The notes beneath the pieces are model-generated. The model was given only the letters and a program-made list of their open reading frames with translations. It had not been told where the DNA came from and searched no databases. From Pelomicrobium sp036803785 (GTDB lineage: Bacteria; Pseudomonadota; Gammaproteobacteria; Burkholderiales; UBA6910), in assembly GCF_036803785.1 (NCBI RefSeq), contig NZ_DAIRTR010000001.1, positions 8,570 through 72,569 on the forward strand: DNA of 64,000 nucleotides, given 5' to 3'. Position numbers and translations under genes: made by a program. Shown here in pieces: positions 8,121 to 15,852 of the stretch. Position 1 is the stretch's first letter. Each line of letters starts with the position of its first letter.

Positions 8121-9653
8121 GTGGAAGAGATCGCTGCACTGTTTCATGGTTTCGCTATAGTGCTCACCCCGCACAACTTCATGCTCATGATGCTGGGCGT
8201 GGTGCTGGGGGTCATCATCGGCGTGCTGCCAGGCTTGGGAGGGGCAAACGGCATTGCGATCCTATTGCCACTTACCTTTTCCATGGATCCCACGTCCGCC
8301 ATCATCATGCTCTCCTGCATTTACTGGGGGGCGCTTTTCGGTGGGGCCATCACCTCGATTCTGTTTAACATCCCGGGCGAGCCTTGGTCGGTCGCGACCA
8401 CCTTTGACGGCTACCCCTTGGCCCAGCAAGGGCGCGCCGGGGAAGCGTTGACCGCCGCCTTCACCTCTTCGTTCATCGGCGCCTTCGTGGCGGTCATCAT
8501 TATCACCTTCCTGGCGCCCTTGGTGGCGGATTTCGCCCTGGAGTTTGGCCCGCCCGAGTTCTTCTCTGTGTATTTGCTCACCTTTTGTAGCTTTGTCGGC
8601 ATGGGCAAGGGCTCGCCGTTCAAGATCATCGCCTCCATGATGCTGGGCTTTGCCCTGGCGGCGGTCGGCATCGACACGGTGACCGGGCAACTGCGCCTCA
8701 CTTTCGGCATCACGGAGCTGCTGAAGGGCTTTGACTTCCTGGTAGCGGTGATCGGCCTGTTCGGCATCGGTGAGATCCTGCTCACCATGGAAGAGGGCCT
8801 CGAGTTTCGCTCTGCCGCCAAAGGCAAGATCAATCTCAAGGTGGTGCTGGAGACGTGGGCCAAACTGCCCAGGTACTGGGTCACCGCGATCCGTGGCTCA
8901 CTGATCGGCTGCTGGCTGGGTATCACCCCGGGCGGGGCGACACCGGCCTCGTTCATGAGCTACGGGGTCGCCAAGCGCATGTCCAAGGACGGGGACAAGT
9001 TCGGCACTGGCCAGATCGAGGGCATCGTTGCCCCCGAGACGGCGGCCCACGCGGCGGGCACCAGCGCTCTGCTGCCCATGATTTCCCTAGGTATCCCGGG
9101 ATCGCCCACGGCAGCGGTGCTACTGGGTGGGCTGCTCATTTGGGGCCTGCAGCCGGGTCCACTCCTTTTTGTGGAGAAGGCGGATTTCGTCTGGGGGCTC
9201 ATCGCCGCCATGTACCTGGGCAACATCGCGGGGTTGATCGTGGTGCTCACTTGCGTGCCGCTTTTTGCCGCGATCCTGCGCATTCCCTTCGCAGTGATCG
9301 CTCCGGTGATTATTGTCATCTGCGCCGTGGGTGCTTACACCGTGGCCAATGCCCAGGTGGACATCTGGTATATGATCGCCTTTGGCTTCATCGGCTACGT
9401 GTTTAAGAAGCTGGACTACCCCCTCGCCCCATTGGTCCTCGCCATCGTTCTGGGGGACCGGGCGGAAGACGCTTTCCGCCAGTCGATGCTGGTAGCCCAG
9501 GGAGACCTCACAATACTCTGGTCCAACTGGCTAGTGGGGAGCATCACCACCCTGGCCCTCGTCATGCTCTTCTGGCCGCTCATCTCCAAGGGGCTTAAGA
9601 GGATCCGCTCCGGCCGGGTCGATACCCAGCAGGAGCAGCGGCCGGTGGAGTGA
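8121..9653 (+). CDS. tctA: Tripartite tricarboxylate transporter large membrane subunit (TctA)
   Basis: 510 residues, full length, with about eleven to twelve transmembrane helices. The start is GTG at 8121 with GGAGG 6 bases upstream. The family signatures GVLPGLGGANGIAILLPLTF (near residue 35) and the repeated form around GIPGSPTAAVLLGGLL (near residue 325) are both visible; these form the substrate-coordinating PGxGG-type loops. Secondary carboxylate:cation symport across the inner membrane is the family function. It is the last gene of tctCBA; the next gene starts 88 bases on. Confidence 0.93.
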   Translation: MEEIAALFHGFAIVLTPHNFMLMMLGVVLGVIIGVLPGLGGANGIAILLPLTFSMDPTSAIIMLSCIYWGALFGGAITSILFNIPGEPWSVATTFDGYPLAQQGRAGEALTAAFTSSFIGAFVAVIIITFLAPLVADFALEFGPPEFFSVYLLTFCSFVGMGKGSPFKIIASMMLGFALAAVGIDTVTGQLRLTFGITELLKGFDFLVAVIGLFGIGEILLTMEEGLEFRSAAKGKINLKVVLETWAKLPRYWVTAIRGSLIGCWLGITPGGATPASFMSYGVAKRMSKDGDKFGTGQIEGIVAPETAAHAAGTSALLPMISLGIPGSPTAAVLLGGLLIWGLQPGPLLFVEKADFVWGLIAAMYLGNIAGLIVVLTCVPLFAAILRIPFAVIAPVIIVICAVGAYTVANAQVDIWYMIAFGFIGYVFKKLDYPLAPLVLAIVLGDRAEDAFRQSMLVAQGDLTILWSNWLVGSITTLALVMLFWPLISKGLKRIRSGRVDTQQEQRPVE

Positions 9654-9741
9654 GCTGAATGACAGAGGGCGGGGCAATCGTTACCATAGGGGAAAGGCTA
9701 GCCATTTTCGGACGACCGGGTCTGGACGGAGGGTTAGAACG

Positions 9742-10578
9742 ATGCCAGTCATCGCGATGAACCAGGAGATGGGCTCAAAGGGTAAGGATGTAGCCGCCCT
9801 GCTGGCCCAGCAGTTAGGCTTGGCGCTGGTCCGACACGAGGTGGTGGACCACGTGGCTGAAAAGATGCGGACGAAGAAGAGCCTCATTCGCCGCATCATG
9901 GAAGGCAAGGCCGGACTGATCGAAGGCATGGCCACAGACAAGAAAAGCCTGGCCATCTATACCGCCGAGGAAGTGTTCGATCTTGCTTTGAAAGGCAATG
10001 TCATCATCCGCGGATGGGGCGCGACTTACCTCCTCAGACAAGTATCCCATATCCCCTGCGTACGGGTCTGCGCTCCCATGGAAGTGCGGGTCAAGTGGAT
10101 GATGGAGCGGCTCGAAACCGACGACGAAGAGCTGGTGCGTCAGGAGCTGCGGCGCAGCGACGCTGCTCATATCGCCAATATGCAACAGCGCTTCGGCGTC
10201 ACCTGGGGCGACCCCCTGATCTATGACCTGGTCCTCAACACGGAACGGCTGTCGGTGGAGACGTGCGCCGAAGAAATCAAGCTGTTGCTACAGCGCCCTG
10301 AGTTCCAGGAAACCCCGGAGTCGCGGGCAAAGCTGCAGAACTTGGCGCTGGAAGCGCGGGTGCGGGCGGCGCTCAAGAGTGACCCCGACACCGATGACAT
10401 TAACATCACCATCGAGGCTGACGGCGGGCGCGTGAAGCTGCTCGGTATTGTGCTGCACGACAGCGAGCGCACCGCGGCGGAGAAAACAGTGCGCGCCGTG
10501 CCGGGCGTGACGGCAGTCGAGAATGAGCTCAAAGTAATGTCGCGAGCGCGTATTTTCACATCCGAGAAATACGACTGA
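9742..10578 (+). CDS. Cytidylate-kinase-like domain fused to a C-terminal BON domain
   Basis: 278 residues. The N-terminal ~195 residues resemble the cytidylate-kinase-like family found near transporters and sensors. A glycine-rich nucleotide loop (NQEMGSKGKDVAALLAQQLG) lies at about residues 7-26, with an internal IIRGWGATYLLRQ stretch and a helical region of LID type (RVKWMMERLETDDEE). Residues about 205-270 look like a BON domain (VRAALKSDPDTDDINITIEA ending in VPGVTAVENELKV), a fold usually found in periplasmic or membrane-associated proteins. No signal peptide is visible. Whether it phosphorylates a nucleotide is unknown. It sits between tctA and the convergent Crp/Fnr gene, so a regulatory or sensing role for the island is possible. 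Confidence 0.72.
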   Translation: MPVIAMNQEMGSKGKDVAALLAQQLGLALVRHEVVDHVAEKMRTKKSLIRRIMEGKAGLIEGMATDKKSLAIYTAEEVFDLALKGNVIIRGWGATYLLRQVSHIPCVRVCAPMEVRVKWMMERLETDDEELVRQELRRSDAAHIANMQQRFGVTWGDPLIYDLVLNTERLSVETCAEEIKLLLQRPEFQETPESRAKLQNLALEARVRAALKSDPDTDDINITIEADGGRVKLLGIVLHDSERTAAEKTVRAVPGVTAVENELKVMSRARIFTSEKYD

Positions 10579-10714
10579 GCTCGTTGCCCGGGGCTCGCGG
10601 TGGAGCTGCCGGTGAATGGTCGACAAATCATTTCCGCACTCTGTTTGCTCTTTCCTACCCCGGAGCGGGAGAGAGGGAGAGTTTGGCGCCCGTCAGGCAC
10701 TGAGGGGACGCCCG

Positions 10715-11329
10715 CTAGATCTCGATTTTGCCCTTGTGCTTGAGCCGACTTAAGGTTTCTGGCGACAGGTTGAGGTAGGACGCCAGCTCCTTCTTGGGGA
10801 GCCGCTCCGTCAACTCGGGATGCTTGCGCATGAAGCGATGCACTCGACCCGGAGCATCCAACAGGTGGAGCGTGATGGTGTGGGCCATCACCTCGCTCAT
10901 CAATTTCATCACCTCAAACTCAAAGTCGGCCTTGACGCTTGGATGCCGGTCCATGAAGCGTACCCATTGTTCCATGGAAAGCTTGGCGGTGCGTACCCGG
11001 GTGACAGCGCGGATCGAGTACGGGATAGGGGTTTTCAGGCGCCAGGCAGCGTAGCTCGTGTCAATGTCGCTTTCTGCCGCGAAGCGCAGGATCATTTCCT
11101 TTCCTTCCTTGTTCGTCACCACCCGCTTGAGAATACCTTCGATGATGAAGTATTGCTCCATGGAAAGGTCACCCTGGTTTTCCAGGGATCTTCCTTTCGG
11201 ATAGTCGGCGATTTCGAGCAAAGGCTCCAGTTCTTCCCACGCCTCCTGGGGCATGTTCTTGAGCACCAGGTTTTGCCGCAGCTGTAGGCGCAGGATTTTG
11301 TATTCGGGGTGGGCGACTAGGGCGACCAT
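10715..11329 (-). CDS. Crp/Fnr-family transcriptional regulator, candidate regulator of the formyl-CoA island
   Basis: 204 residues: an N-terminal cyclic-nucleotide-binding-like beta-roll (about 15-125), a dimer helix (about 128-150) and a C-terminal winged helix (LPKKELASYLNLSPETLSRL, about 177-196). There is no cysteine in the protein, so it cannot carry the Fe-S cluster of true Fnr. The recognition helix reads E-x-x-S-R like Fnr (not R-E-x-x-x-R like Crp), which fits a TTGA-type half-site such as the TTGAC-N4-GTCAA copies at 3072, 6169 and 11389. The last of these lies 60 bases upstream of its own start, so self-regulation is possible. The ligand is unknown. The ribosome site at the ATG is weak, and a shorter start at Met26 cannot be excluded. 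Confidence 0.88.
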   Translation of the reverse strand: MVALVAHPEYKILRLQLRQNLVLKNMPQEAWEELEPLLEIADYPKGRSLENQGDLSMEQYFIIEGILKRVVTNKEGKEMILRFAAESDIDTSYAAWRLKTPIPYSIRAVTRVRTAKLSMEQWVRFMDRHPSVKADFEFEVMKLMSEVMAHTITLHLLDAPGRVHRFMRKHPELTERLPKKELASYLNLSPETLSRLKHKGKIEI

Positions 11330-11388
11330 CGAGGAGCGGCAGGTTCAGCGAACGTCAGCCGGAAGAAAAGGTCGGAGAAGCTCGAATA

Positions 11389-11430
11389 TTGACCGCGGTC
11401 AATGCCGAAAGCCCGGCAACTGCTTAAATT
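11389..11430 (+). promoter_or_regulatory. Crp/Fnr-type operator plus -10 before the ThDP enzyme gene (class II layout)
   Basis: TTGACCGCGGTCAA at 11389-11402 is fully palindromic including its core. TAAATT at 11425-11430 is identical in sequence and in distance to the element before fhs, putting the palindrome centre at -41.5 from a start at about 11437. It lies in the 173-bp divergent gap between the regulator gene (minus) and the ThDP gene (plus), and could serve both. Confidence 0.72.
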
Positions 11431-11502
11431 TCTGTGTAATTCTTAATTTTATTTCATCAAGCGCAGGATTCGCAATTCCCAACGAACGGTCAGGAGGAAA
11501 TC

Positions 11503-13197
11503 ATGGGAACCGTGGAAACACAAGTCGCCAGCGGCCAAGACGTCAAGCTGATCAGCGGCGGCCAGATCGTAGCCAAGTTTCTCAAGCAGGAAGGCATTAA
11601 CCACATTTTCACCATTTCCGGCGGGCACATCATCGATATCTACAACGGCTGCCTGGACGAGGGGATCCGCATCGTGGACGTACGCCACGAACAGGTGGCT
11701 GCCCACGCGGCCGACGCCTATGCCCGCATCACCGGCAACCTCGGATGTGCCGTGGTGACCGCCGGCCCGGGCACGACCGACGCGGTGACGGGTGTCGCCA
11801 ACGCTTTCCGGGCGGAGTCGCCCATGCTGCTGATCGGGGGCGGCGGCCCGCTCAAGCAGTACAAGATGGGAGCGCTGCAGGACCTCGCTCACGTTCCCAT
11901 GATGACGCCCATCACCAAGTTCGCTTCTACCGTAATGACCACCGAGCGTTGTGCCGAGATGATGAGTCAGGCGGTGCGCGAGATGTACAACGGCGCGCCA
12001 GGGCCCGGCTATCTGGAAATCCCGCACGACGTGCTAGACGGCAAGGTAGACGCGTCGAAGGTGCGCATCCCCAAGAATTATCGGGTACGAGGCGAGTTCA
12101 TCGGCGATCCCAACGAGCTGGCTAGGGCGGCTGAGGCCATTGCCAGCGCGGAGCGGCCGGTGGTCCTGTTTGGCACCCAGACCCGCACTTGTCGAGCGCA
12201 CGAGGCGGTGGACCGCTTCGCCCGCCACTTCAACATCCCGGTTTACGTGAACGGCGCTGCGCGCGGTACTCTGCCTCGCAACCATCCGTACAACTTCATG
12301 CCTTCCCGGCGCGTCGCATTCGACAATGCGGATGTGATCTTCTTGGTAGGCACGCCCCTCGACTTCCGCATGGGCTATGGCCGCAGGCTCAATCCGAAGG
12401 CGAAGATCATCATCCTCGACATGGACTACAAGAACGTCGGCTATAACCGGGACTTCGACATCGGCCTGGTCGGCAACATCCGGGCGATCCTGAACGCCAT
12501 GTGCGAGGCATCCAAAGGCGACGTGGCGCGCAAGCACGATCCCTTCATCAAGATGCTGCGCGAGGAAGAGGAAAAGACCAAAAACAAGAACGACAAGATC
12601 ATCAAGGACGACAGCCGGGTGCCGATTCATCCGCTACGCCTGGTCCACGAGATCAACGAGTTCCTATTAGAGGACACCGTGTTCATCGGCGACGGAGGTG
12701 ACATCGTGACCTTCTCGGGTTCAGTGGTGAAGCCTCACAAGCCGGGTGGCTGGATGGATCCGGGTCCTCTAGGTACCCTCGGGGTAGGCACGGGGTTTGC
12801 CCTTGCTTCTAAACTGCTGCAGCCCGAGCGCGACGTGGTGGTGCTCTTTGGCGATGGCTCTTTTGGCCTGACCGGTTTTGATTTTGAGACCATGGTGCGC
12901 AATAAGCTGCCCTTCGTCGGGGTGATCGGCAACAACGCCTCGTGGAACCAGATCCGCTACGGCCAGGCGATGAAATATGGCAAGGAGCGGGGCGATGTGG
13001 GTAACGTGCTCGCCGATGTGCGCTTCGACAAGTTCGCCGAAGCCATGGGTGGTTTCGGCATCCGGGTGACCGAACCCAGCCAGATCCGGCCGGCGCTGGA
13101 AAAGGCCCGGGATGCGGGCGTGCCGGCCTTGGTGGACGTGGTAATCGACCGGGAGGTGTACTCGAGCGGCACCATGAATCAGACCATGTACAAGTAG
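11503..13197 (+). CDS. ThDP-dependent oxalyl-CoA decarboxylase / 2-hydroxyacyl-CoA lyase-like enzyme
   Basis: 564 residues with the three-domain layout of the acetolactate-synthase superfamily. The ThDP-activating Glu is in VRHEQVAAHAADAYARITG (E63). The ThDP/Mg motif GDGSFGLTGFDFETM with the later GNN is at about residues 449-475. The FDFETM...LP stretch resembles the ELETICRYNLP segment of oxalyl-CoA decarboxylases and hydroxyacyl-CoA lyases. However, the N-terminal half (GGHIIDIYNG, AGPGTTDAVTGVANAF) is closer to the bacterial lyase-like branch than to Oxalobacter Oxc. The expected product is formyl-CoA, from oxalyl-CoA (plus CO2) or from a 2-hydroxyacyl-CoA (plus a carbonyl compound). frc follows after a terminator-like hairpin. 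Annotation as acetolactate synthase would be misleading here. Confidence 0.72.
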   Translation: MGTVETQVASGQDVKLISGGQIVAKFLKQEGINHIFTISGGHIIDIYNGCLDEGIRIVDVRHEQVAAHAADAYARITGNLGCAVVTAGPGTTDAVTGVANAFRAESPMLLIGGGGPLKQYKMGALQDLAHVPMMTPITKFASTVMTTERCAEMMSQAVREMYNGAPGPGYLEIPHDVLDGKVDASKVRIPKNYRVRGEFIGDPNELARAAEAIASAERPVVLFGTQTRTCRAHEAVDRFARHFNIPVYVNGAARGTLPRNHPYNFMPSRRVAFDNADVIFLVGTPLDFRMGYGRRLNPKAKIIILDMDYKNVGYNRDFDIGLVGNIRAILNAMCEASKGDVARKHDPFIKMLREEEEKTKNKNDKIIKDDSRVPIHPLRLVHEINEFLLEDTVFIGDGGDIVTFSGSVVKPHKPGGWMDPGPLGTLGVGTGFALASKLLQPERDVVVLFGDGSFGLTGFDFETMVRNKLPFVGVIGNNASWNQIRYGQAMKYGKERGDVGNVLADVRFDKFAEAMGGFGIRVTEPSQIRPALEKARDAGVPALVDVVIDREVYSSGTMNQTMYK

Positions 13198-13207
13198 GTC
13201 GTCACTA

Positions 13208-13250
13208 GGGGCTGCGGCGTTTGGCTGCTTCGGCCTGCCGCAGCTCCTTT
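13208..13250 (+). terminator. Hairpin after the ThDP enzyme gene
   Basis: GCTGCGGC (13211-13218) pairs perfectly with GCCGCAGC (13237-13244), with flanking G/C partly extending the stem, and is followed by tccttt. The T-run is short, so termination may be partial. It separates the ThDP gene from frc. Confidence 0.5.
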
Positions 13251-13261
13251 GGTTCTCGGCA

Positions 13262-13267
13262 TATAAT
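13262..13267 (+). promoter_or_regulatory. Consensus -10 box before frc
   Basis: An exact TATAAT lies 92 bases before the frc ATG and just after the hairpin at 13208-13250. No convincing -35 hexamer is found 16-18 bases upstream. It may give frc its own basal promoter. Confidence 0.35.
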
Positions 13268-13359
13268 CCGACCGGTGCGATCGCTGGTTCAGTGGTGGCA
13301 AAGGCAGGCCCAAGACATGGCCGGCATCCGGTTCCCAGTCATGAGGAGGTGAGATTTTC

Positions 13360-14643
13360 ATGGACAAGGCACTCTCGGGATTTCGAATCCTGGACATGAC
13401 CCACGTTCAGGCGGGGCCCACCGCCTCGCAGCTGCTTGCCTGGCTCGGGGCTGACGTGATCAAACTGGAACCTCCCACGGGAGACGTGACCCGCGGCCAG
13501 TTGCGCGACATCCCGAACGCGGACAGCTTGTATTTCACCATGCTCAACTGCAACAAGCGGTCGATCACGGTGAACCTCAAGAATCCCATGGGCAAAGAGG
13601 TGCTGACCGATTTGATCAAGAAGTGCGACGTCCTCATGGAAAACTTCGGCCCCGGGGTGCTGGACCGGCTGGGTTTCTCTTGGGAGAAGGTGCGACACAT
13701 CAACCCGCGCATCGTCATGGCTTCTATTAAGGGATTCGGCAGCTCCGGTCCTTACGCCGATTTCAAGGCCTATGAGAACGTGGCTCAGGCCATGGGAGGC
13801 TCCATGAGCACCACGGGTTTTCCCGACGGACCGCCCCTGGTAACCGGCGCCCAGATCGGCGACTCGGGAACAGGGCTACATCTTGCCATCGGCATTCTGG
13901 CTGCTTTGCACCATCGCAACCGCACCGGCCGCGGCCAGTATGTGGAAGTAGCGATGATGGATGGCGTCATGAACCTGTGTCGGGTCAAGTTCCGCGATCA
14001 CCAGCGGCTCCAGCGCGGCCCTCTACCTGAATACTCGGTGCCGACTGAGGGTCTCAAGGCCACACCTCGGGCGGGTAACGACTCGGGTGGTGGCCAGCTC
14101 GGAAACGCCATCAAGTGCAAGCCCGGCGGTCCCAACGACTATCTCTACGTCGTTGTGCAAGAAGCGGTGTGGGAGGCACTGGCCAATCGTGTGGGGGGTG
14201 AAGCTTTGGCCAAGGATCCTCGCTTCGCTACCATTGGTGAGCGTCGCAAAAACCAGAAGGAGATGTGGCGCATCCTGAACGAGTTTGCTTCCAACTACAC
14301 CAAGTGGGAGTTGATGAAGATTCTAAACGAGCTCGACGTGCCATGCGGCCCCATCATGAGCACGGAGGATCTTGTGAACGACGAGCACGTTAAGCTTCGG
14401 GAGATGATCGTCGAGCTGGATCATCCCCAGCGTGGCAAGTGGTACAACGTCGGCATGCCGATCAAGCTCTCCGATTCACCGGCGGAGATCAAGCGCTCGC
14501 CTTTGCTGGGAGAGCACACCGACGAGATTCTGGCGGAGGTGCTCGGTTACTCCCAGGAGCATATCAGCTCCTTGCGTGAGGCAGGCGCCTTTTCCAAGCA
14601 GCCCGCCAAGGTGCCAGAATACCACGAGCCACGCACGGACTAG
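13360..14643 (+). CDS. frc: Formyl-CoA:oxalate CoA-transferase-like class III CoA-transferase (Frc)
   Basis: 427 residues, the length of Frc. It moves CoA from formyl-CoA to oxalate (or a related acid), freeing formate, in the cytosol. It matches Oxalobacter Frc closely: it starts LSGFRILDMTHVQAGP, then has NADSLYFTMLNCNKRSI, and the catalytic Asp lies in GAQIGDSGTGLHLAIGILAA (D168, the residue equivalent to Asp169). The glycine-rich loop of Frc is present as NDSGGGQLGN, and the C-terminal part has PLLGEHTDEIL. AGGAGG precedes the start. The sequence resembles Frc strongly, but CoA acceptors vary in class III enzymes, and the ThDP partner is not a textbook Oxc, so the acceptor acid is inferred. 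Confidence 0.88.
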   Translation: MDKALSGFRILDMTHVQAGPTASQLLAWLGADVIKLEPPTGDVTRGQLRDIPNADSLYFTMLNCNKRSITVNLKNPMGKEVLTDLIKKCDVLMENFGPGVLDRLGFSWEKVRHINPRIVMASIKGFGSSGPYADFKAYENVAQAMGGSMSTTGFPDGPPLVTGAQIGDSGTGLHLAIGILAALHHRNRTGRGQYVEVAMMDGVMNLCRVKFRDHQRLQRGPLPEYSVPTEGLKATPRAGNDSGGGQLGNAIKCKPGGPNDYLYVVVQEAVWEALANRVGGEALAKDPRFATIGERRKNQKEMWRILNEFASNYTKWELMKILNELDVPCGPIMSTEDLVNDEHVKLREMIVELDHPQRGKWYNVGMPIKLSDSPAEIKRSPLLGEHTDEILAEVLGYSQEHISSLREAGAFSKQPAKVPEYHEPRTD

Positions 14644-14702
14644 ATCCTGCTGGAAGGAACACAGACATCAGAGTTGCCAATTATCGGTTAACAGGATTTT
14701 GG

Positions 14703-14749
14703 TTTCGGTTCACGTTAACCCCTTTGGCGAACGTGAGCCATTACCGAAA
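14703..14749 (+). other. Long interrupted stem-loop between frc and the formyltransferase gene
   Basis: TTTCGGT (14703-14709) and TCACGTT (14710-14716) pair with AACGTGA (14730-14736) and ACCGAAA (14743-14749). This gives two perfect 7-bp stems separated by a 6-base bulge (14737-14742) and closed by a 13-base loop. There is no T-run. It lies 21 bases before the next ATG and could affect translation or processing. Confidence 0.5.
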
Positions 14750-14770
14750 TCTTGCTGAGGGGAGTCCGAA

Positions 14771-15703
14771 ATGAGAGTTGCCATTATTGGCCAGCAAGAT
14801 TTTGGCAAGGCGGTGATGGAGGCCTTTCTTGCCCGCGGCGACACCGTCGCAGGCGTGTTCGTGGCCCCCGAGAAGGCAGGGGCCAAACCGGATCCGCTGA
14901 AACTGGCCGCCCAGGAGAAGGGGTTACCCCTGTTTCAGTTCCCGTCTTACAGGAAAGCAGAGGCCCAGGACGCGTTGCGTCAGCTCAAAGTGGACCTGGG
15001 TATCATGGCTTACGTGCTGTTGTTCGCGCCCCAGGAGTTCGTGAACATTCCCAAGCACGGCACTATTCAGTACCACCCGTCCTTGCTGCCAAAGTATCGC
15101 GGCCCCAGCTCCATCAACTGGCCCATCATTCGCGGTGACACCCGCACGGGCCTCACCATCTTCCGTCCAACCGATGGGCTGGACGAGGGGCCGGTCATCC
15201 TGCAGAAGGAAGTGGATATTGGGCCTGACGAGACTCTGGGGGATGTGTACTTCAACAAACTCTTCCCCCTGGGTGTCCAGGCCATGCTGGAAGCAGCGGA
15301 CCTGGTCGTCGCGGGCAAGCACAAGGAAATGGTGCAGGACGAATCCCAGGCGAGCTACGAGGGCTGGTGCCGCGAGGCCGAGGCGCGGATCAACTGGCAC
15401 AACCATGTGGACTTCATCTATAACCTAATCCGAGGCTGCAACCCGGCGCCCGGCGCATGGACGACCCTGGGCGGGAAGAAGCTGCAGATTTTCGATGCCC
15501 GCAAGTCGGTCTATCGCCGTTTTGGCGACGTAAGCGGCAAAATCGGGGAGGTCACCCAGATCACCGACACTGGCTTCAAGGTGAGCGCTCAGGGCGGACA
15601 GATTGAGGTGATGCGGGTCAAGCCTGAGGAGGGCAAGAAGGTCTCCGCTGCGGAATTCGTAAAGGCTGCGGGTATCACAGTGGGGACCATGCTGGGGACC
15701 TGA
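14771..15703 (+). CDS. Free-standing formyltransferase/formyl-THF hydrolase-like protein
   Basis: 310 residues with the two domains of the methionyl-tRNA formyltransferase/FDH hydrolase family. An N-terminal Rossmann-like formyltransferase domain holds the signature IQYHPSLLPKYRGPSSINW (catalytic His, about residue 99) and the catalytic Asp in TDGLDEGP (about 138). The C-terminal OB-like domain is of Fmt type. The joining segment (INW...IRG...PGAWT) is very like the hydrolase domain of ALDH1L1, more so than like Fmt. No aldehyde dehydrogenase domain is attached. Possible roles are hydrolysis of 10-formyl-THF to formate, or formyl transfer between formyl-CoA and THF; the second is a guess from context. 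Near-consensus GAGGGGAG precedes the ATG. It ends the island at a strong terminator. Confidence 0.78.
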   Translation: MRVAIIGQQDFGKAVMEAFLARGDTVAGVFVAPEKAGAKPDPLKLAAQEKGLPLFQFPSYRKAEAQDALRQLKVDLGIMAYVLLFAPQEFVNIPKHGTIQYHPSLLPKYRGPSSINWPIIRGDTRTGLTIFRPTDGLDEGPVILQKEVDIGPDETLGDVYFNKLFPLGVQAMLEAADLVVAGKHKEMVQDESQASYEGWCREAEARINWHNHVDFIYNLIRGCNPAPGAWTTLGGKKLQIFDARKSVYRRFGDVSGKIGEVTQITDTGFKVSAQGGQIEVMRVKPEEGKKVSAAEFVKAAGITVGTMLGT

Positions 15704-15730
15704 GGGGCAAGTCTTTCACCCCTTCATTCG

Positions 15731-15760
15731 GAGGCCAGCGGATTCGCTGGCCTTTTTGTT
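15731..15760 (+). terminator. Rho-independent terminator closing the formyl-CoA island
   Basis: GGCCAGCG (15733-15740) pairs perfectly with CGCTGGCC (15745-15752) around a GATT loop and runs straight into TTTTT (15753-15757). This is a textbook terminator for the frc/formyltransferase unit. Confidence 0.92.
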
Positions 15761-15780
15761 TGCCCAGCCTTCGGCAATCA

Positions 15781-15815
15781 TTTATTTTTTCCTTGAAATC
15801 GTATATTTTATAAGC
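15781..15815 (+). promoter_or_regulatory. AT-rich promoter region for the PP2C-FHA block
   Basis: A conspicuous AT-rich stretch follows the terminator. A T-run at 15785-15790 could serve as a poor -35, and TATAAG (15809-15814) as a -10 with an 18-base gap. TTGAAA (15793) lies too close to pair with it. A promoter here is likely, but the exact elements are not certain. Confidence 0.4.
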
Positions 15816-15852
15816 AACTAGGAAAACAACTTTAAGAGGTTTCTTTGATTCC

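Noticed and set aside
10715..11329. Oxygen-sensing Fnr
   Set aside because: No cysteine is encoded, so an Fe-S cluster cannot be bound; only the DNA-recognition helix is Fnr-like.
11503..13197. Acetolactate synthase large subunit
   Set aside because: No small-subunit gene is near; the C-terminal FDFETM...LP segment and the frc neighbour point to the acyl-CoA branch of the superfamily.
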